64,000 nt of DNA from Cellulomonas sp. Y8 (GCF_008033115.1 NZ_CP041203.1:744001-808000), one strand, 5' to 3'. Positions 29,821 to 39,185 are shown, counted from the stretch's first letter. Numbers and translations are program-made. Notes: a model not told the origin generated them from the letters alone.

Positions 29821-30747
29821 ATGCGCACCCGCACCCGCCGTTCCGCCCTCGCCGCCTCGGCGCTCGTCGCCGGCCTGGCCCTGACGGCCTGCGCCTCCGA
29901 GGGCGGCTCCGGCAGCGCCTCCGACGAGGAGCGCCTCGAGAACGGCGACCTGCCCACCGTGTCGATCGGCGTGCACTCCGGCTGGGACGAGGGCATCGCC
30001 GTGTCGGCGCTGTTCCAGACCATGCTGGAGGAGGACGGCTACACGGTGGAGTCGCAGGAGGCGGACGCCGGCGTCGTCTACACCGGCCTGGCCGGTGGCG
30101 ACTTCGACGTCAACTTCGACATGTGGCTGCCCACCACGCACGAGGACTACCTCGAGCAGTACGGCGACGACATGGAGCAGCTTGGCGTCTGGTACGACGA
30201 CGCCCGCCTCACCATCGCGGTGAACGAGGACGCGCCCATCACCTCGATCGACGAGCTCGCCGAGAACGCCGACGCGTTCGGCAACCGGATCGTCGGCATC
30301 GAGTCCGGTGCCGGCCTGACCCGGATCACCCAGGACGAGGCCATCCCGACCTACGGCCTGGACGACATGGAGTTCGTCGTCTCCTCGACCCCGGCGATGC
30401 TCGCCGAGCTCAAGGGCGCGACCGACGCCGGCGAGAACATCGCCGTCACCCTGTGGCGCCCGCACTGGGCGTACGACGCCTACCCCGTCCGCGACCTCGA
30501 GGACCCCGAGGGCGCCATGGGCGAGGCCGAGGAGATCCACACCGTCGGCCGCACCGGCTTCGGCGAGGACTACCCGACGCTGACCAAGCTCATCGGCGCG
30601 TTCGAGCTGACCGACGAGCAGCTGTTCTCGCTCGAGAACCTCATGTTCAACGAGAACGGCGGGTCGGACCCGACCGGCTCCGCGCAGCAGTGGCTCGACG
30701 AGAACCCGGACTTCGTCACGGACCTCAAGGAGAAGGCGGGCGTCTGA
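29821..30747 (+). CDS. proX: Glycine betaine-binding lipoprotein (OpuAC type)
   Basis: 308 residues. A lipoprotein signal ends in LTAC (Cys24). The OpuAC-type binding domain follows, with aromatic residues expected to cage the quaternary ammonium in HSGWDEG, FDMWLPTTHEDYLEQY and TLWRPHWAYDAYP. The ATG follows proW by about 100 bp with AAGGA 5 bases upstream. It delivers betaine or a related compatible solute to ProVW. The operon ends at the strong hairpin at 30766. Confidence 0.95.
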   Translation: MRTRTRRSALAASALVAGLALTACASEGGSGSASDEERLENGDLPTVSIGVHSGWDEGIAVSALFQTMLEEDGYTVESQEADAGVVYTGLAGGDFDVNFDMWLPTTHEDYLEQYGDDMEQLGVWYDDARLTIAVNEDAPITSIDELAENADAFGNRIVGIESGAGLTRITQDEAIPTYGLDDMEFVVSSTPAMLAELKGATDAGENIAVTLWRPHWAYDAYPVRDLEDPEGAMGEAEEIHTVGRTGFGEDYPTLTKLIGAFELTDEQLFSLENLMFNENGGSDPTGSAQQWLDENPDFVTDLKEKAGV

Positions 30748-30765
30748 CGCCCTGCTCGGCCTGAC

Positions 30766-30799
30766 GACGGCCCCCGCACCCCCGGGTGCGGGGGCCGTC
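30766..30799. terminator. Bidirectional terminator hairpin between proX and tetR
   Basis: Perfect 16-bp arms (30766-30781 and 30784-30799; left arm GACGGCCCCCGCACCC) with a 2-base turn, located 19 bp after proX and 60 bp after the convergent tetR end. A very stable stem without a U-tract, the usual actinobacterial form. Confidence 0.85.
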
Positions 30800-30858
30800 G
30801 CCGTCCCCGGGCCTGCCCGCCCCGCCGCCCGTCGGTGGGGAGAGCGGGAGACTGGCGG

Positions 30859-31590
30859 TCAGTCCGCCTGGGGGACCGTTTCACGGAAGCGGGCCGCCAG
30901 GGACTCGCCCGCCGCCACGGCGCCCGCGATCTCCGGCTCCGGGACGTGCGCGAGGCGCAGGCAGCCGCGCACCACGGCCTCGGCGTAGGCCGCGCGGGTG
31001 CCGTCGTCGCCCCACTGCCGCTGGCTGATGATGCCCTCGACCAGCCCGAACGCCAGCTCCAGGTCCGCCTCGGGCAGCTCCGCCGCGTCGACGCCCTGCC
31101 GCTCCAGCACCGCCACGGACAGCGCACGGTAGTGCGCGCGCAGCGCGACCTGGCTCTCCCGGGTCTCGGCGAACTCGGTCTCGGCGATGTCGAGCAGCCG
31201 GTAGACGACGTGCAGGTTCCACCGGTCGCGCAGCAGCCCGTCGAGGTCGTACCGCGCGAGGCCGGCGAGCGCAGCGGCCGGGTCGACGGGGCCGCCGTCC
31301 GGGCCGGCCGTGCGCAGCCAGTCGGCGAACTGCACGGACGGCGCCACGGTGCCCTTGAGCAGCGAGCGCAGGATCTGGCTCTTGTCGGCGAAGTGGTAGT
31401 ACAGCGACGCCTGCTTGATGCCCACGGCGTCGGCGATCTGCCGGGTCGTGGTCTCGGTGTAGCCCTGCGAGCCGAACAGCGACGCGGCGGCCGCCAGGAT
31501 CTCCTCGCGGGTGCTCAGCGCGGAGTTCGCGCGCGGGGCCGACCGCGGCCGGCCCCGGCGGCGCGGCGCGGCCTCGGCCTGCTCAGCCAC
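30859..31590 (-). CDS. TetR family regulator of the nitrogen-compound island
   Basis: 243 residues. The basic N-terminus RRRGRPRSAPRANS leads into the TetR helix-turn-helix REEILAAAASLFGSQGYTETTTRQIADAVGIKQASLYYHF (about residues 29-68). The rest is the helical ligand and dimerisation domain. GTG 31590 overlaps the 3' end of the amidohydrolase gene by 8 bp, so the two are co-transcribed. Two copies of a CNGTCACNGACAG motif in the divergent promoter region at 32.9 kb are candidate operators. The inducer is probably an intermediate of the pathway encoded to the right. Confidence 0.93.
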   Translation of the reverse strand: MAEQAEAAPRRRGRPRSAPRANSALSTREEILAAAASLFGSQGYTETTTRQIADAVGIKQASLYYHFADKSQILRSLLKGTVAPSVQFADWLRTAGPDGGPVDPAAALAGLARYDLDGLLRDRWNLHVVYRLLDIAETEFAETRESQVALRAHYRALSVAVLERQGVDAAELPEADLELAFGLVEGIISQRQWGDDGTRAAYAEAVVRGCLRLAHVPEPEIAGAVAAGESLAARFRETVPQAD

Positions 31591-32848
31591 GGTCCACCGT
31601 CCTCCCGTCGTCGGCGCGGGCGTCCTTGACGACCCGCCCATCCTGCACCACGACGCGCACCCGGCGGGGGTCCGCGAGCGCGTCGATGCTGGTGAGCGGG
31701 TCGACGTCGGTGAGCACCAGGTCGGCGCGCAGCCCCGGCGCCACCGTGCCCACCTGATCCGCGATCCCGAGCATCCGCGCCGCCCCGGAGGTGCCCGCGA
31801 CGATCGCGGCGGCCGGTGACAGCCCGTGCTCGACGAGCAGGGCCAGCTCGGTGAGGTTGGTGCCGTGCGGGGCGATGCCCGCGTCGGTGCCGAGCGCGAC
31901 CGGCACGCCGGCCGAGATCGCCACGTGCAGCCGCTCCCGCGCGGTGTCCTCCACGGCGCGGCGCTTGGCGGCGACCCACGGCGCGACCCCGTCCGCCACC
32001 GGGCGGGTCAGCGTGGACAGCGTCGGCACGAGCCAGGTGCCGCGCTCCCCCATCAGGTCGATGGTGGCGTCGTCCACGAGGTAGCCGTGCTCGACGCTGC
32101 GCACCCCGGCCCGGACCGCGGCGGCGATGCCCGCGGCGCCCTGCGCGTGCGCGGCCACCCCGACGCCGCCGTGCCGGTCGGCCTCCTCGACGACGGCGCG
32201 GAGCTCGGGCTCCGACAGGCCGCCGGACTCCGGGTGGCTGCGGGGGCTGCCCATGCCGCCGGTCGCGGCGACCTTGACCCAGTCGGCGCCCTGCCGCAGC
32301 ACCTCGCGGACCGCGCGCACGAACTCGGCCGGCGAGTCGGCCACCGCTCCCGCACCGGGACCCGTGTCCAGCGCCACCCCCTCGATCGTGCGCCAGTCGC
32401 CGTGCCCGCCGGTGATCGACAGGATCCGGATGGCGACCTGCAGTCGCGGGCCGCGCACCAGCCCCTGCTCCAGCGCGTCCCGGAACCCGGAGTCCGCCCC
32501 GGCCAAATCGCGGGCGGTCGTCACGCCGGCGTCGAGGGTCGCCGACAGGTGCGGGACGGACCGCAGGGTGAGCAGCGACTCCGGCGCCAGGACGGTGCCG
32601 AGGGTGTCGCCGCCGGGCGACGTGCTGACGTGCACGTGGCAGTCGAGGAACCCGGGCAGCAGCGTGCGGCCGGCCCCGTCGAGGACGGCGAGGCGGGCCG
32701 GGTCGGCGGTCGCGGCGCCGGGCACCACGGTCCCGGTGGGCCCGACGGCGGCGATCAGGCCGCCCGAGACCAGCACGTCCGTGCCTGGGCGCGGGTCGGC
32801 CCCCGTGCCGTCGATCAGGCGCACGTCGCGCAGCAGCAGGTCGGTCAC
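31583..32848 (-). CDS. Amidohydrolase family metalloenzyme
   Basis: 421 residues, a TIM-barrel amidohydrolase of the imidazolonepropionase/prolidase-like group. The metal ligands are HxH in DCHVHVS (about residue 66), a likely carboxylated Lys in DWVKVAATGG, His in VAAHAQGAAGI and SVEHGYL, and Asp in LGTDAGIAPHG. It should hydrolyse an amide or cyclic amidine-like bond. It is divergent from the ABC importer and allophanate genes, suggesting that it processes an imported substrate before the downstream enzymes. GTG 32848 has GAGGAG 8 bases upstream; an ATG further upstream is less likely. Confidence 0.9.
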   Translation of the reverse strand: MTDLLLRDVRLIDGTGADPRPGTDVLVSGGLIAAVGPTGTVVPGAATADPARLAVLDGAGRTLLPGFLDCHVHVSTSPGGDTLGTVLAPESLLTLRSVPHLSATLDAGVTTARDLAGADSGFRDALEQGLVRGPRLQVAIRILSITGGHGDWRTIEGVALDTGPGAGAVADSPAEFVRAVREVLRQGADWVKVAATGGMGSPRSHPESGGLSEPELRAVVEEADRHGGVGVAAHAQGAAGIAAAVRAGVRSVEHGYLVDDATIDLMGERGTWLVPTLSTLTRPVADGVAPWVAAKRRAVEDTARERLHVAISAGVPVALGTDAGIAPHGTNLTELALLVEHGLSPAAAIVAGTSGAARMLGIADQVGTVAPGLRADLVLTDVDPLTSIDALADPRRVRVVVQDGRVVKDARADDGRTVDRG

Positions 32849-32892
32849 GGGCGTGCTCCTCGGGGTCGGGAGCGGCCAGGCTAGCCCATTAC

Positions 32893-32975
32893 CTGTCACA
32901 GACAGATTTTACGTCCCGGCAACACCGCGCAACCCCGTGGCAACGCTCCGGGTCTACTTTTCCGGTCACCGACAG
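32893..32975. promoter_or_regulatory. Paired TetR-type operators in the divergent promoter region
   Basis: CTGTCACAGACAG at 32893-32905 is a perfect palindrome (CTGTC-ACA-GACAG), and CGGTCACCGACAG at 32963-32975 matches it at 11 of 13 positions. The first overlaps the spacer of a leftward promoter whose -10 would be TAGCCT (32878-32883, minus strand). The second lies just after TACTTT (32955-32960), a rightward -10. One TetR protein could thus control both arms of the island. Confidence 0.65.
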
Positions 32976-33102
32976 GAAATGCGTCGGCCGCACCACGGCG
33001 CGGATCCGACGGGTCCGCCCTCCCCGCACCTCCCCTCCCCTCGGCGTCGCGGCCCCCTCCTCCCGCACCCGTCGACGCACCCCCGACCGAGAGGCACCGA
33101 GC

Positions 33103-34719
33103 ATGAGCCCGAGCACCGTCCGCGCCACCACGCGGTCCGCCCGCCGCCCCCGCACCGCCGCCCGCACGCGCACCACCACCGCGGCCGCCGCCGTCGCCGG
33201 GCTGCTGGCCCTGACCGCCTGCGGGCAGAGCGGCACCGTCGGCGGCGGGTCCGGCGACGACGACGACACCTTCACCGCCGTGATGCTCACCGGCTACACC
33301 ACGCCGCCGGACCCGGACGTCAACTACGACGGCCCCGGCCTCAACATCATCGAGAACACCTACGAGGGCCTGGTGGCCTATCAGGACGGCGTCGAGGAGC
33401 CGACGATCGTCCCGGAGCTCGCCGAGGAGTGGACCGTCTCGGACGACGGGCTCACCTACACGTTCACCCTGCGGTCGGGCGTCACGTTCCACGACGGCAC
33501 CGAGCTCACCTCCGAGGCGGTGGAGGCGTCGTTCGAGCGGCGCACCCAGGTCGACGCCGGCCCGGCGTACATGGTCGGCGACGTCGCGTCCGTCGAGACC
33601 CCGGACGACCTCACCGCCGTCGTCACGCTCACCGCGCCGAACGCCGCGTTCCCCGACTACCTCGCCTCGCCGTTCGGCGTGAAGCTCGTGAGCCCGACGG
33701 TGCTCGCCGACGAGGCCGGCGACGACTTCGCGCAGACCTACCTGACGACGCGCGACGCCGGCACCGGCCCGTACGAGCTGACCGCGGTCGAGACGGGTGA
33801 GCGCTACGAGCTCACCGCCTACGACGGCTACTGGGGCGACGCCCCGGAGCTCACCTCCATCGAGATCCAGGTCGCCGAGAACGCCTCGTCGGCGCAGCTG
33901 CAGCTCGAGCGCGGCGAGATCGACGCGATCCTCGGCAACCTCAACAAGACCTCGTTCGAGTCGTTCGAGGGCAGCGAGGACGTCACGACGTCGACCTTCC
34001 CGAACTTCACGACGCAGATGATCTACGTCAACCCGGGCTCGGCCTGGCTCGCCGACGTCGCGGACCGCGAGGCGCTGTTCGCGGGGATCGACAAGGAGTC
34101 GATCATCGACGAGGCCATGGGCAGCCTGGAGGTGCCGACCGACCAGCTGTTCCCGCAGGGCATGGTCGACGCGAGCATCGACGACCAGGGCATCGTCTAC
34201 GACGAGGGCGCCTGGGACGCGCTGGGCACGCCGGCCTCCGGCACCGTGCGCATCGCGTACGCCGGGTCCAGCGCCGACGGCAAGGCCGTCGCCGAGGAGC
34301 TCGGCTCGCGGCTGAGCACCGCCGGCATCCCCGCCGAGGCCGTCGCCTACTCGGCCGGCACCATCTACGGCATCGCCGACGAGGGCGCCGAGGGCCCGGA
34401 CCTCGCGGTGTTCTCCGTGTTCCCCGACGCCGGCCACCCGGACGCCTGGGCCAGCATCATCTACACCCCGGCCGGCGGCCTGGACCTGTTCGGCGCCGAG
34501 GTGCCGGGGCTGACCGACCTGCTCGGCACCGCCCGCGCCAGCGAGGACATCACGGCGTACGCGCCCGTCGCCGAGGCCATCAACGCCACGCGCTACTGGT
34601 ACTCGATCGGGTCGCTCAACACCACCCTGCTGACCACGCCGGACGTCACCGGCACGACCGAGGCGCAGAACGTCCTCGAGTACGACGTGCTGCACTTCGC
34701 GGCGCTCGGCCGGGGCTGA
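33103..34719 (+). CDS. ABC transporter substrate-binding lipoprotein, dipeptide/nickel (SBP_bac_5) type
   Basis: 538 residues. A long basic N-terminus precedes a lipobox LTAC (Cys40). The SBP_bac_5 pattern includes IIENTYEGLVAYQDG, AEEWTVSDDGLTYTFTLRSGVTFHDG and GTGPYELTAVETGERYEL. It is first gene of the rightward operon and should determine substrate specificity for the importer. Family members bind peptides, opines, nickel and other small polar molecules; the enzymes that follow suggest a nitrogen-rich compound here. Four-Asp and acidic stretches after the lipobox form the linker to the membrane. Confidence 0.94.
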   Translation: MSPSTVRATTRSARRPRTAARTRTTTAAAAVAGLLALTACGQSGTVGGGSGDDDDTFTAVMLTGYTTPPDPDVNYDGPGLNIIENTYEGLVAYQDGVEEPTIVPELAEEWTVSDDGLTYTFTLRSGVTFHDGTELTSEAVEASFERRTQVDAGPAYMVGDVASVETPDDLTAVVTLTAPNAAFPDYLASPFGVKLVSPTVLADEAGDDFAQTYLTTRDAGTGPYELTAVETGERYELTAYDGYWGDAPELTSIEIQVAENASSAQLQLERGEIDAILGNLNKTSFESFEGSEDVTTSTFPNFTTQMIYVNPGSAWLADVADREALFAGIDKESIIDEAMGSLEVPTDQLFPQGMVDASIDDQGIVYDEGAWDALGTPASGTVRIAYAGSSADGKAVAEELGSRLSTAGIPAEAVAYSAGTIYGIADEGAEGPDLAVFSVFPDAGHPDAWASIIYTPAGGLDLFGAEVPGLTDLLGTARASEDITAYAPVAEAINATRYWYSIGSLNTTLLTTPDVTGTTEAQNVLEYDVLHFAALGRG

Positions 34720-34814
34720 CCCCCGCGCCACCCCTGACCCCGGGGCGGGGTCGTCACCCCCTGACCGGCCCCGTCCCGGGCTCCACCCCTCGTTCCCTGC
34801 CCAAGGAGACCGCC

Positions 34815-36545
34815 ATGCCCGCTGCCGAGAGCCCCGTGCTCCGCGTCGACGGCCTCGACGTCCGGCTGACCCGCGACGGCGAGAGCGTGCACGCCGTCCG
34901 CGGCGTCGACCTGACCGTCGAGCGCGGCGAGGTCGTCGGCCTGGTCGGCGGGTCCGGCTCGGGCAAGAGCATCCTCGGCCTGTCGGTCATGGGCCTGCTG
35001 CCCGCCTCCGCCCGCCCCGTGGTCTCCGGGGCCGTCGACCTGGCCGGCACCGACATGATCGGCGCCCCCGACGCGGCCCGGCGCGCCGCCCGCCGGCAGC
35101 ACGTCGGCGCGGTGTTCCAGGACCCGATGACCTCGCTCGACCCGACCATGACGATCGGGCGGCAGCTCGGCGAGGTCACCCGCGACCGGGCCCACGCGCT
35201 GTCCCTGCTGGAGGACGTCGGCATCCCCCGCGCCGCGGACCGGCTGAAGGCCTACCCGCACCAGCTGTCCGGCGGCCTGCGCCAGCGCGTGATGATCGCG
35301 CTCGCCGTCGCCCGCCGCCCCTCGCTGATCCTCGCCGACGAGCCGACGACGGCCCTCGACGTCACGGTGCAGGCGCAGATCCTCGACCTGCTGCTGACGC
35401 TGCGCGAGGACATCGGCTGCTCGATCGTGTTCGTCACCCACGACCTCGGCGTCGCGGCGCAGGTCTGCGACCGGATCGCCGTGATGCAGCACGGGCGGAT
35501 CGTCGAGTCGGCCGGGGTCGACGAGGTGTTCGGCAACCCGACGCACGCGTACACGAAGAACCTGCTGCGGTCGCGGATCGACCTGCGGACGCCGCGGGAC
35601 CGGCCGCTGGCGGCGATGCCGGTGACCCCCGCCGCCCCCGCGCCCGGACCTGCCCCCGCGGACGACGACGTCGCCGTCGGCGCCGACGGCGTGCTCGACC
35701 TCGCCCCCGGCGCGCCCGCCCCCGGGCTCCCCGAGGTGTGGCCCCCGGTGGTCCTGCGCGACGGCGCCGCCGTCACCGTCCGCGACGCGCACCGCGTGTT
35801 CCGCAGCGGCCCGCCGTGGCGGCGCCGCGAGCTGGCCGCCCTGCGCGGCGTCGACCTCGACGTCCGCGCCGGCGAGGCCGTGGCGCTGGTCGGCGAGTCC
35901 GGCTGCGGCAAGTCGACGCTGCTGCGCGTCGTCGCCGGGCTGGAGACCACCACCGCCGGCGAGGTGACCGTCGCCGCGGGCGCCGCCCCGCAGATGGTGT
36001 TCCAGGACGCCGGCGCCTCGCTCACCCCGTGGCTGCGGGTCGGCACGATGCTCGACGAGCGGCTGCAGGCGCACGTCACGGGCATGTCCCGGGCGGAGCG
36101 CACCGACCGCGTCCTCGACGCCCTGCGCACGGTCGGCCTGCCGCCGGAGACGGCGCGGGCCCGCGGCGACCAGCTCTCCGGCGGCCAGCGGCAGCGCGTC
36201 GCGCTCGCCCGCGCGGTCATCGTGCCGCCGACCGTCCTGCTGTGCGACGAGCCGACCAGCGCGCTCGACGTGTCGCTCGCCGCCACGGTGCTCAACCTGA
36301 TCGGCCGGCTGCGCCGCGAGCTCGGGATGTCCGTGCTGTTCGTGACGCACGACCTCGCGGCCGCCCGCATCGTCGCCGACCGGGTCGCCGTGATGCGCGA
36401 GGGCCGGATCGTCGAGGTCGGCCCGACCGACGACGTCTGCGAGCGCCCGCAGCACGAGTACACCCGCACGCTGCTCGGCGCGATCCCCGGCCCGCAGCAC
36501 CGCCGCGACCGCGTCGCCACCCCCACGATCGGAGCCGCGCTGTGA
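34815..36545 (+). CDS. Fused double ABC ATPase (DppD-DppF type)
   Basis: 576 residues with two complete ATPase domains in one chain. Domain 1: Walker A GGSGSGKS (residues 45-52), signature LSGGLRQRVMIALAV, Walker B LILADEPTTALD. Domain 2: Walker A GESGCGKST (about 360), signature LSGGQRQRVALARAV, Walker B VLLCDEPTSALD. A Pro/Ala-rich linker of about 50 residues joins them. It powers the two permeases that follow. The C-terminal oligopeptide/dipeptide motif after domain 1 is shortened. Strong AAGGAG before the ATG. Its stop overlaps the next GTG. Confidence 0.95.
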   Translation: MPAAESPVLRVDGLDVRLTRDGESVHAVRGVDLTVERGEVVGLVGGSGSGKSILGLSVMGLLPASARPVVSGAVDLAGTDMIGAPDAARRAARRQHVGAVFQDPMTSLDPTMTIGRQLGEVTRDRAHALSLLEDVGIPRAADRLKAYPHQLSGGLRQRVMIALAVARRPSLILADEPTTALDVTVQAQILDLLLTLREDIGCSIVFVTHDLGVAAQVCDRIAVMQHGRIVESAGVDEVFGNPTHAYTKNLLRSRIDLRTPRDRPLAAMPVTPAAPAPGPAPADDDVAVGADGVLDLAPGAPAPGLPEVWPPVVLRDGAAVTVRDAHRVFRSGPPWRRRELAALRGVDLDVRAGEAVALVGESGCGKSTLLRVVAGLETTTAGEVTVAAGAAPQMVFQDAGASLTPWLRVGTMLDERLQAHVTGMSRAERTDRVLDALRTVGLPPETARARGDQLSGGQRQRVALARAVIVPPTVLLCDEPTSALDVSLAATVLNLIGRLRRELGMSVLFVTHDLAAARIVADRVAVMREGRIVEVGPTDDVCERPQHEYTRTLLGAIPGPQHRRDRVATPTIGAAL

Positions 36546-37426
36546 CCACCGCCGACCTCGCCGTCTCCCCCGGCGGCGCCACCACCCGCGCCGCCCGCCG
36601 CTGGGCCCGCGTCACCGCCGTCCGGCACCGCGCCCTCGGCGTCGACCTGGTCGCCATCGGCGCGCTCGCGCTGATCGTGGCCGTCGCGCTCGCCGCCCCC
36701 GTGCTCGCGCCCCACTCGCCGGTCCTGCGCAGCGGCGAGGCGTTCCTGCCGCCGCTGAGCCCCGAGCACCTGCTCGGCACCGACGCGCTGGGCTACGACA
36801 TCCTGTCCCGCCTGCTGTTCGGCATGCGGTCCAGCCTGGTCGCCGCGGTGATCGTGATCGCGTCCGGCGTGCTCGTCGGCGGGCTGATCGGCCTGCTGGC
36901 CGGAGCGCTGCCCGGCTGGGTCGACGCGCTGCTGATGCGCACCACCGACCTGTTCCTGGCGCTGCCCGGCCTGGTCATCGCGATGGCCGTCGCCGCCGCG
37001 CTCGGCGCGTCGTTCACCTCGGCGCTGGTCGGCGTCGCGGTGGTCTGGTGGCCGCTGTACGCGCGGCTGGTCCGCGGCGAGGTCCGCGCGTGGGCCGCCC
37101 GGCCGCACCTGGAGGCTGCGCGGCTCGCCGGCACCCCATGGGGCACCCGGGTCACCCGGCACCTGCTGCCGGGGGTCCGCTCCACGATCGTGGTCGCCGC
37201 GAGCCTCGACGTCGGCGGGCTGGTGGTCGCGCTGTCGGGCCTGTCGTTCATCGGCCTGTCGTCGCCCGCACCCGCGCCGGAGCTCGGCGCGATGGCCGCC
37301 CAGGGCATGGCGTACCTGCTGCAGGCCTGGTGGGTGCCGATCTTCCCCGGCCTGGCGGTCCTGGTGATCGCGCTGGCGGCGAACCTCGCCGGCGACGGCG
37401 TCCGCGACCTGATGCGGGGGCGCTGA
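36542..37426 (+). CDS. ABC transporter permease, DppC type
   Basis: 294 residues from a GTG overlapping the ATPase stop. The typical DppC N-terminus LVAIGALALIVAVALAAPVLA is followed by the PLSPEHLLGTDALGYDILSRLLFGMR signature. About six membrane helices and the coupling loop EAARLAGTPWGTRVTRHLLPG complete it. DppC normally follows DppB in such operons; here the order is reversed. It pairs with the 37502 permease to form the membrane channel. Confidence 0.95.
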   Translation: MTTADLAVSPGGATTRAARRWARVTAVRHRALGVDLVAIGALALIVAVALAAPVLAPHSPVLRSGEAFLPPLSPEHLLGTDALGYDILSRLLFGMRSSLVAAVIVIASGVLVGGLIGLLAGALPGWVDALLMRTTDLFLALPGLVIAMAVAAALGASFTSALVGVAVVWWPLYARLVRGEVRAWAARPHLEAARLAGTPWGTRVTRHLLPGVRSTIVVAASLDVGGLVVALSGLSFIGLSSPAPAPELGAMAAQGMAYLLQAWWVPIFPGLAVLVIALAANLAGDGVRDLMRGR

Positions 37427-37501
37427 GGTGCGCCGCCCCGCCCGCGCCGCGCGCCGCGCCGCCGCCCCCCGCCCGTCCCGAGCCGCCGAGGAGGCCCTCG
37501 C

Positions 37502-38500
37502 ATGGTGATGTTCCTGGTCAAGCGCGTCGCCGCGACGATCGGCGTGCTGCTCGCGCTCACGATGGCGCTGTTCGGCCTCCAGGAGGTCAGCGGCGTCGAC
37601 CCCGCCAAGGCGTACGTCGGGGCCAACGCCTCCGCCGACGCGGTGGCCGCCGCCCGCGAGCGCCTCGGCCTCGACGAGCCCCTGGTGCAGCGCTACCTCA
37701 CCTACCTCGACGGCCTGCTGCACGGGGACCTGCAGAACTCGCTGCGCAGCCGCACCCCGGTCGCCGACAACCTGGCCCAGGTGCTGCCGGCCAGCCTCGA
37801 GCTCGCGGCGTGGGTGCTCGGCATCGCGCTGGTCCTGGGCGTGGCGTTCGCGGCCCTCACCACGCTGCGGTGGCGCGGCGCCGGCATCGTGCGGGTGGTG
37901 CTGCTCAGCGGCGCCGCCGCCCCGACGTTCCTGCTCGGGATGGTCGCGCTGCTGGTGTTCTACGGCAACCTCGGCTGGCTGCCGTCCGGCGGCCGCACCG
38001 GGCTGCGGGACGCCCCCGCCGGGCCGACCGGGTTCCTGGTGCTCGACGGGCTGCTGGCCGGCCGGTTCGACGTGGCCGGCGACGCCGTCACGCACCTCGC
38101 GCTGCCTGCCCTGTGCGCCGCCATCTCCCCCGCGGTCGCGATCGGCCGGGTGCTGGTGGACGGGCTCAAGGCCAACATGGCCGCCGACCACGCCCGCACC
38201 GCCCGCGCCGCCGGCATGGGCGAGCGGCAGATCCTCGTGCGGCACGCCGTCCGGAACTCCCTCGGTCCGACGCTGTCGATGGTCGGCATCCAGGCGGGCA
38301 TGCTCCTGGCCGGCCTGGTGGTCGTGGAGAAGATCTTCGACTGGCCCGGCGTCGGCTCCTACCTCGACAAGTCCGTCGCGGCCTCCGACTTCCCCGCCAT
38401 CGCGGGCGTCGCCCTGCTGCTCGGCGTCGTCTACGTCCTGCTCAACACCGTCGTCGACGTGCTCCAGGCCGCCGCCGACCGCCGCATCGCCCTCGCCTGA
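37502..38500 (+). CDS. ABC transporter permease, DppB type
   Basis: 332 residues. The N-terminal VKRVAATIGVLLALTMALFGL helix and the periplasmic ARERLGLDEPLVQRYLTYL motif define DppB-type permeases. The coupling loop reads ARTARAAGMGERQILVRHAVRNS. Six membrane helices. GAGG 8 bases upstream of the ATG. The 75-bp gap from dppC is pure GC filler with no structure that I can support. Confidence 0.95.
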   Translation: MVMFLVKRVAATIGVLLALTMALFGLQEVSGVDPAKAYVGANASADAVAAARERLGLDEPLVQRYLTYLDGLLHGDLQNSLRSRTPVADNLAQVLPASLELAAWVLGIALVLGVAFAALTTLRWRGAGIVRVVLLSGAAAPTFLLGMVALLVFYGNLGWLPSGGRTGLRDAPAGPTGFLVLDGLLAGRFDVAGDAVTHLALPALCAAISPAVAIGRVLVDGLKANMAADHARTARAAGMGERQILVRHAVRNSLGPTLSMVGIQAGMLLAGLVVVEKIFDWPGVGSYLDKSVAASDFPAIAGVALLLGVVYVLLNTVVDVLQAAADRRIALA

Positions 38501-38534
38501 GCGCGGTCGCACCACCCCCGGAAGGAACCACCTC

Positions 38535-39176
38535 ATGAACGTCACCGGCAACGCCGTGCTCATCGTCGTCGACATCCAGGGCGGCGACGTCGAGCGCGCC
38601 GAGTCCCGCACCGAGATCCCGTACATGCCCGGCCGCACCGAGCGGGCGCCGCGCGTGCGCAAGATGATCGCCACCTGCCGCGAGCAGGGCATCCCGGTGG
38701 TCTGGATCCAGGAGGTGCACAAGCCCTCGCTGATCGACATCGGCCGCGAGCTGGACGGCGCCGAGGGCCCGCACTGCGTCGAGGGCTGGCCGGAGACCGA
38801 GCTCGCGCAGGGCCTGGACCCGCGGCCCGACGAGTTCCTCATCCGCAAGCGCCGGTACTCCGCGTTCTTCGGCACCGAGCTGGAGATCGTGCTCAAGGCG
38901 TACCAGGCCGACACCGTGATCCTCATCGGCGGCCTGACCGACGTGTGCATCCACTACACCGCCGTCGACGCCCACCAGCACGACTACCGGGTGCGGGTCG
39001 TCACCGACGCGGTCGGCGGGTCCTCCCAGGAGGCGCACGACGCCGCGCTGCGCGCCATCGACTACCTGCAGCGAGACGCGCTGGTCACCGCGGAGGACGT
39101 GCAGCAGTGGCTCGTCACCGCGGAGCCGAACCCCGAGGTGCAGCGCGCGCTCGCCACCACCGCCCAGGCCGTCTGA
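38535..39176 (+). CDS. Isochorismatase-like cysteine hydrolase, possible biuret hydrolase
   Basis: 213 residues. The catalytic triad of the family is present: Asp13 in LIVVDIQGGD, Lys105 in IRKRRYSAFFGT and the nucleophile Cys138 in GGLTDVCIHYTAVDA, with the preceding non-proline cis-peptide region. Family members include biuret hydrolase, ureidoacrylate and N-carbamoyl amidohydrolases. The location directly before two DUF1989 genes and an allophanate-hydrolase-type amidase favours biuret-like hydrolysis yielding allophanate, but close relatives with other substrates share these motifs. AAGGA precedes the ATG by 9 bases. Confidence 0.88.
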   Translation: MNVTGNAVLIVVDIQGGDVERAESRTEIPYMPGRTERAPRVRKMIATCREQGIPVVWIQEVHKPSLIDIGRELDGAEGPHCVEGWPETELAQGLDPRPDEFLIRKRRYSAFFGTELEIVLKAYQADTVILIGGLTDVCIHYTAVDAHQHDYRVRVVTDAVGGSSQEAHDAALRAIDYLQRDALVTAEDVQQWLVTAEPNPEVQRALATTAQAV

Positions 39177-39185
39177 GGAGGACCG

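Noticed and set aside
27205..30747. A 1180-codon frame joining ProV-region sequence, ProW and ProX
   Set aside because: It starts out of frame with proV and is joined to proX only because of the extra G at 29496-29498; the real genes are separate.
32976..33102. Possible guanidine (ykkC-type) riboswitch before the substrate-binding protein gene
   Set aside because: The leader is a pyrimidine-rich stretch without the conserved ykkC core or paired stems; no other known riboswitch pattern was visible.
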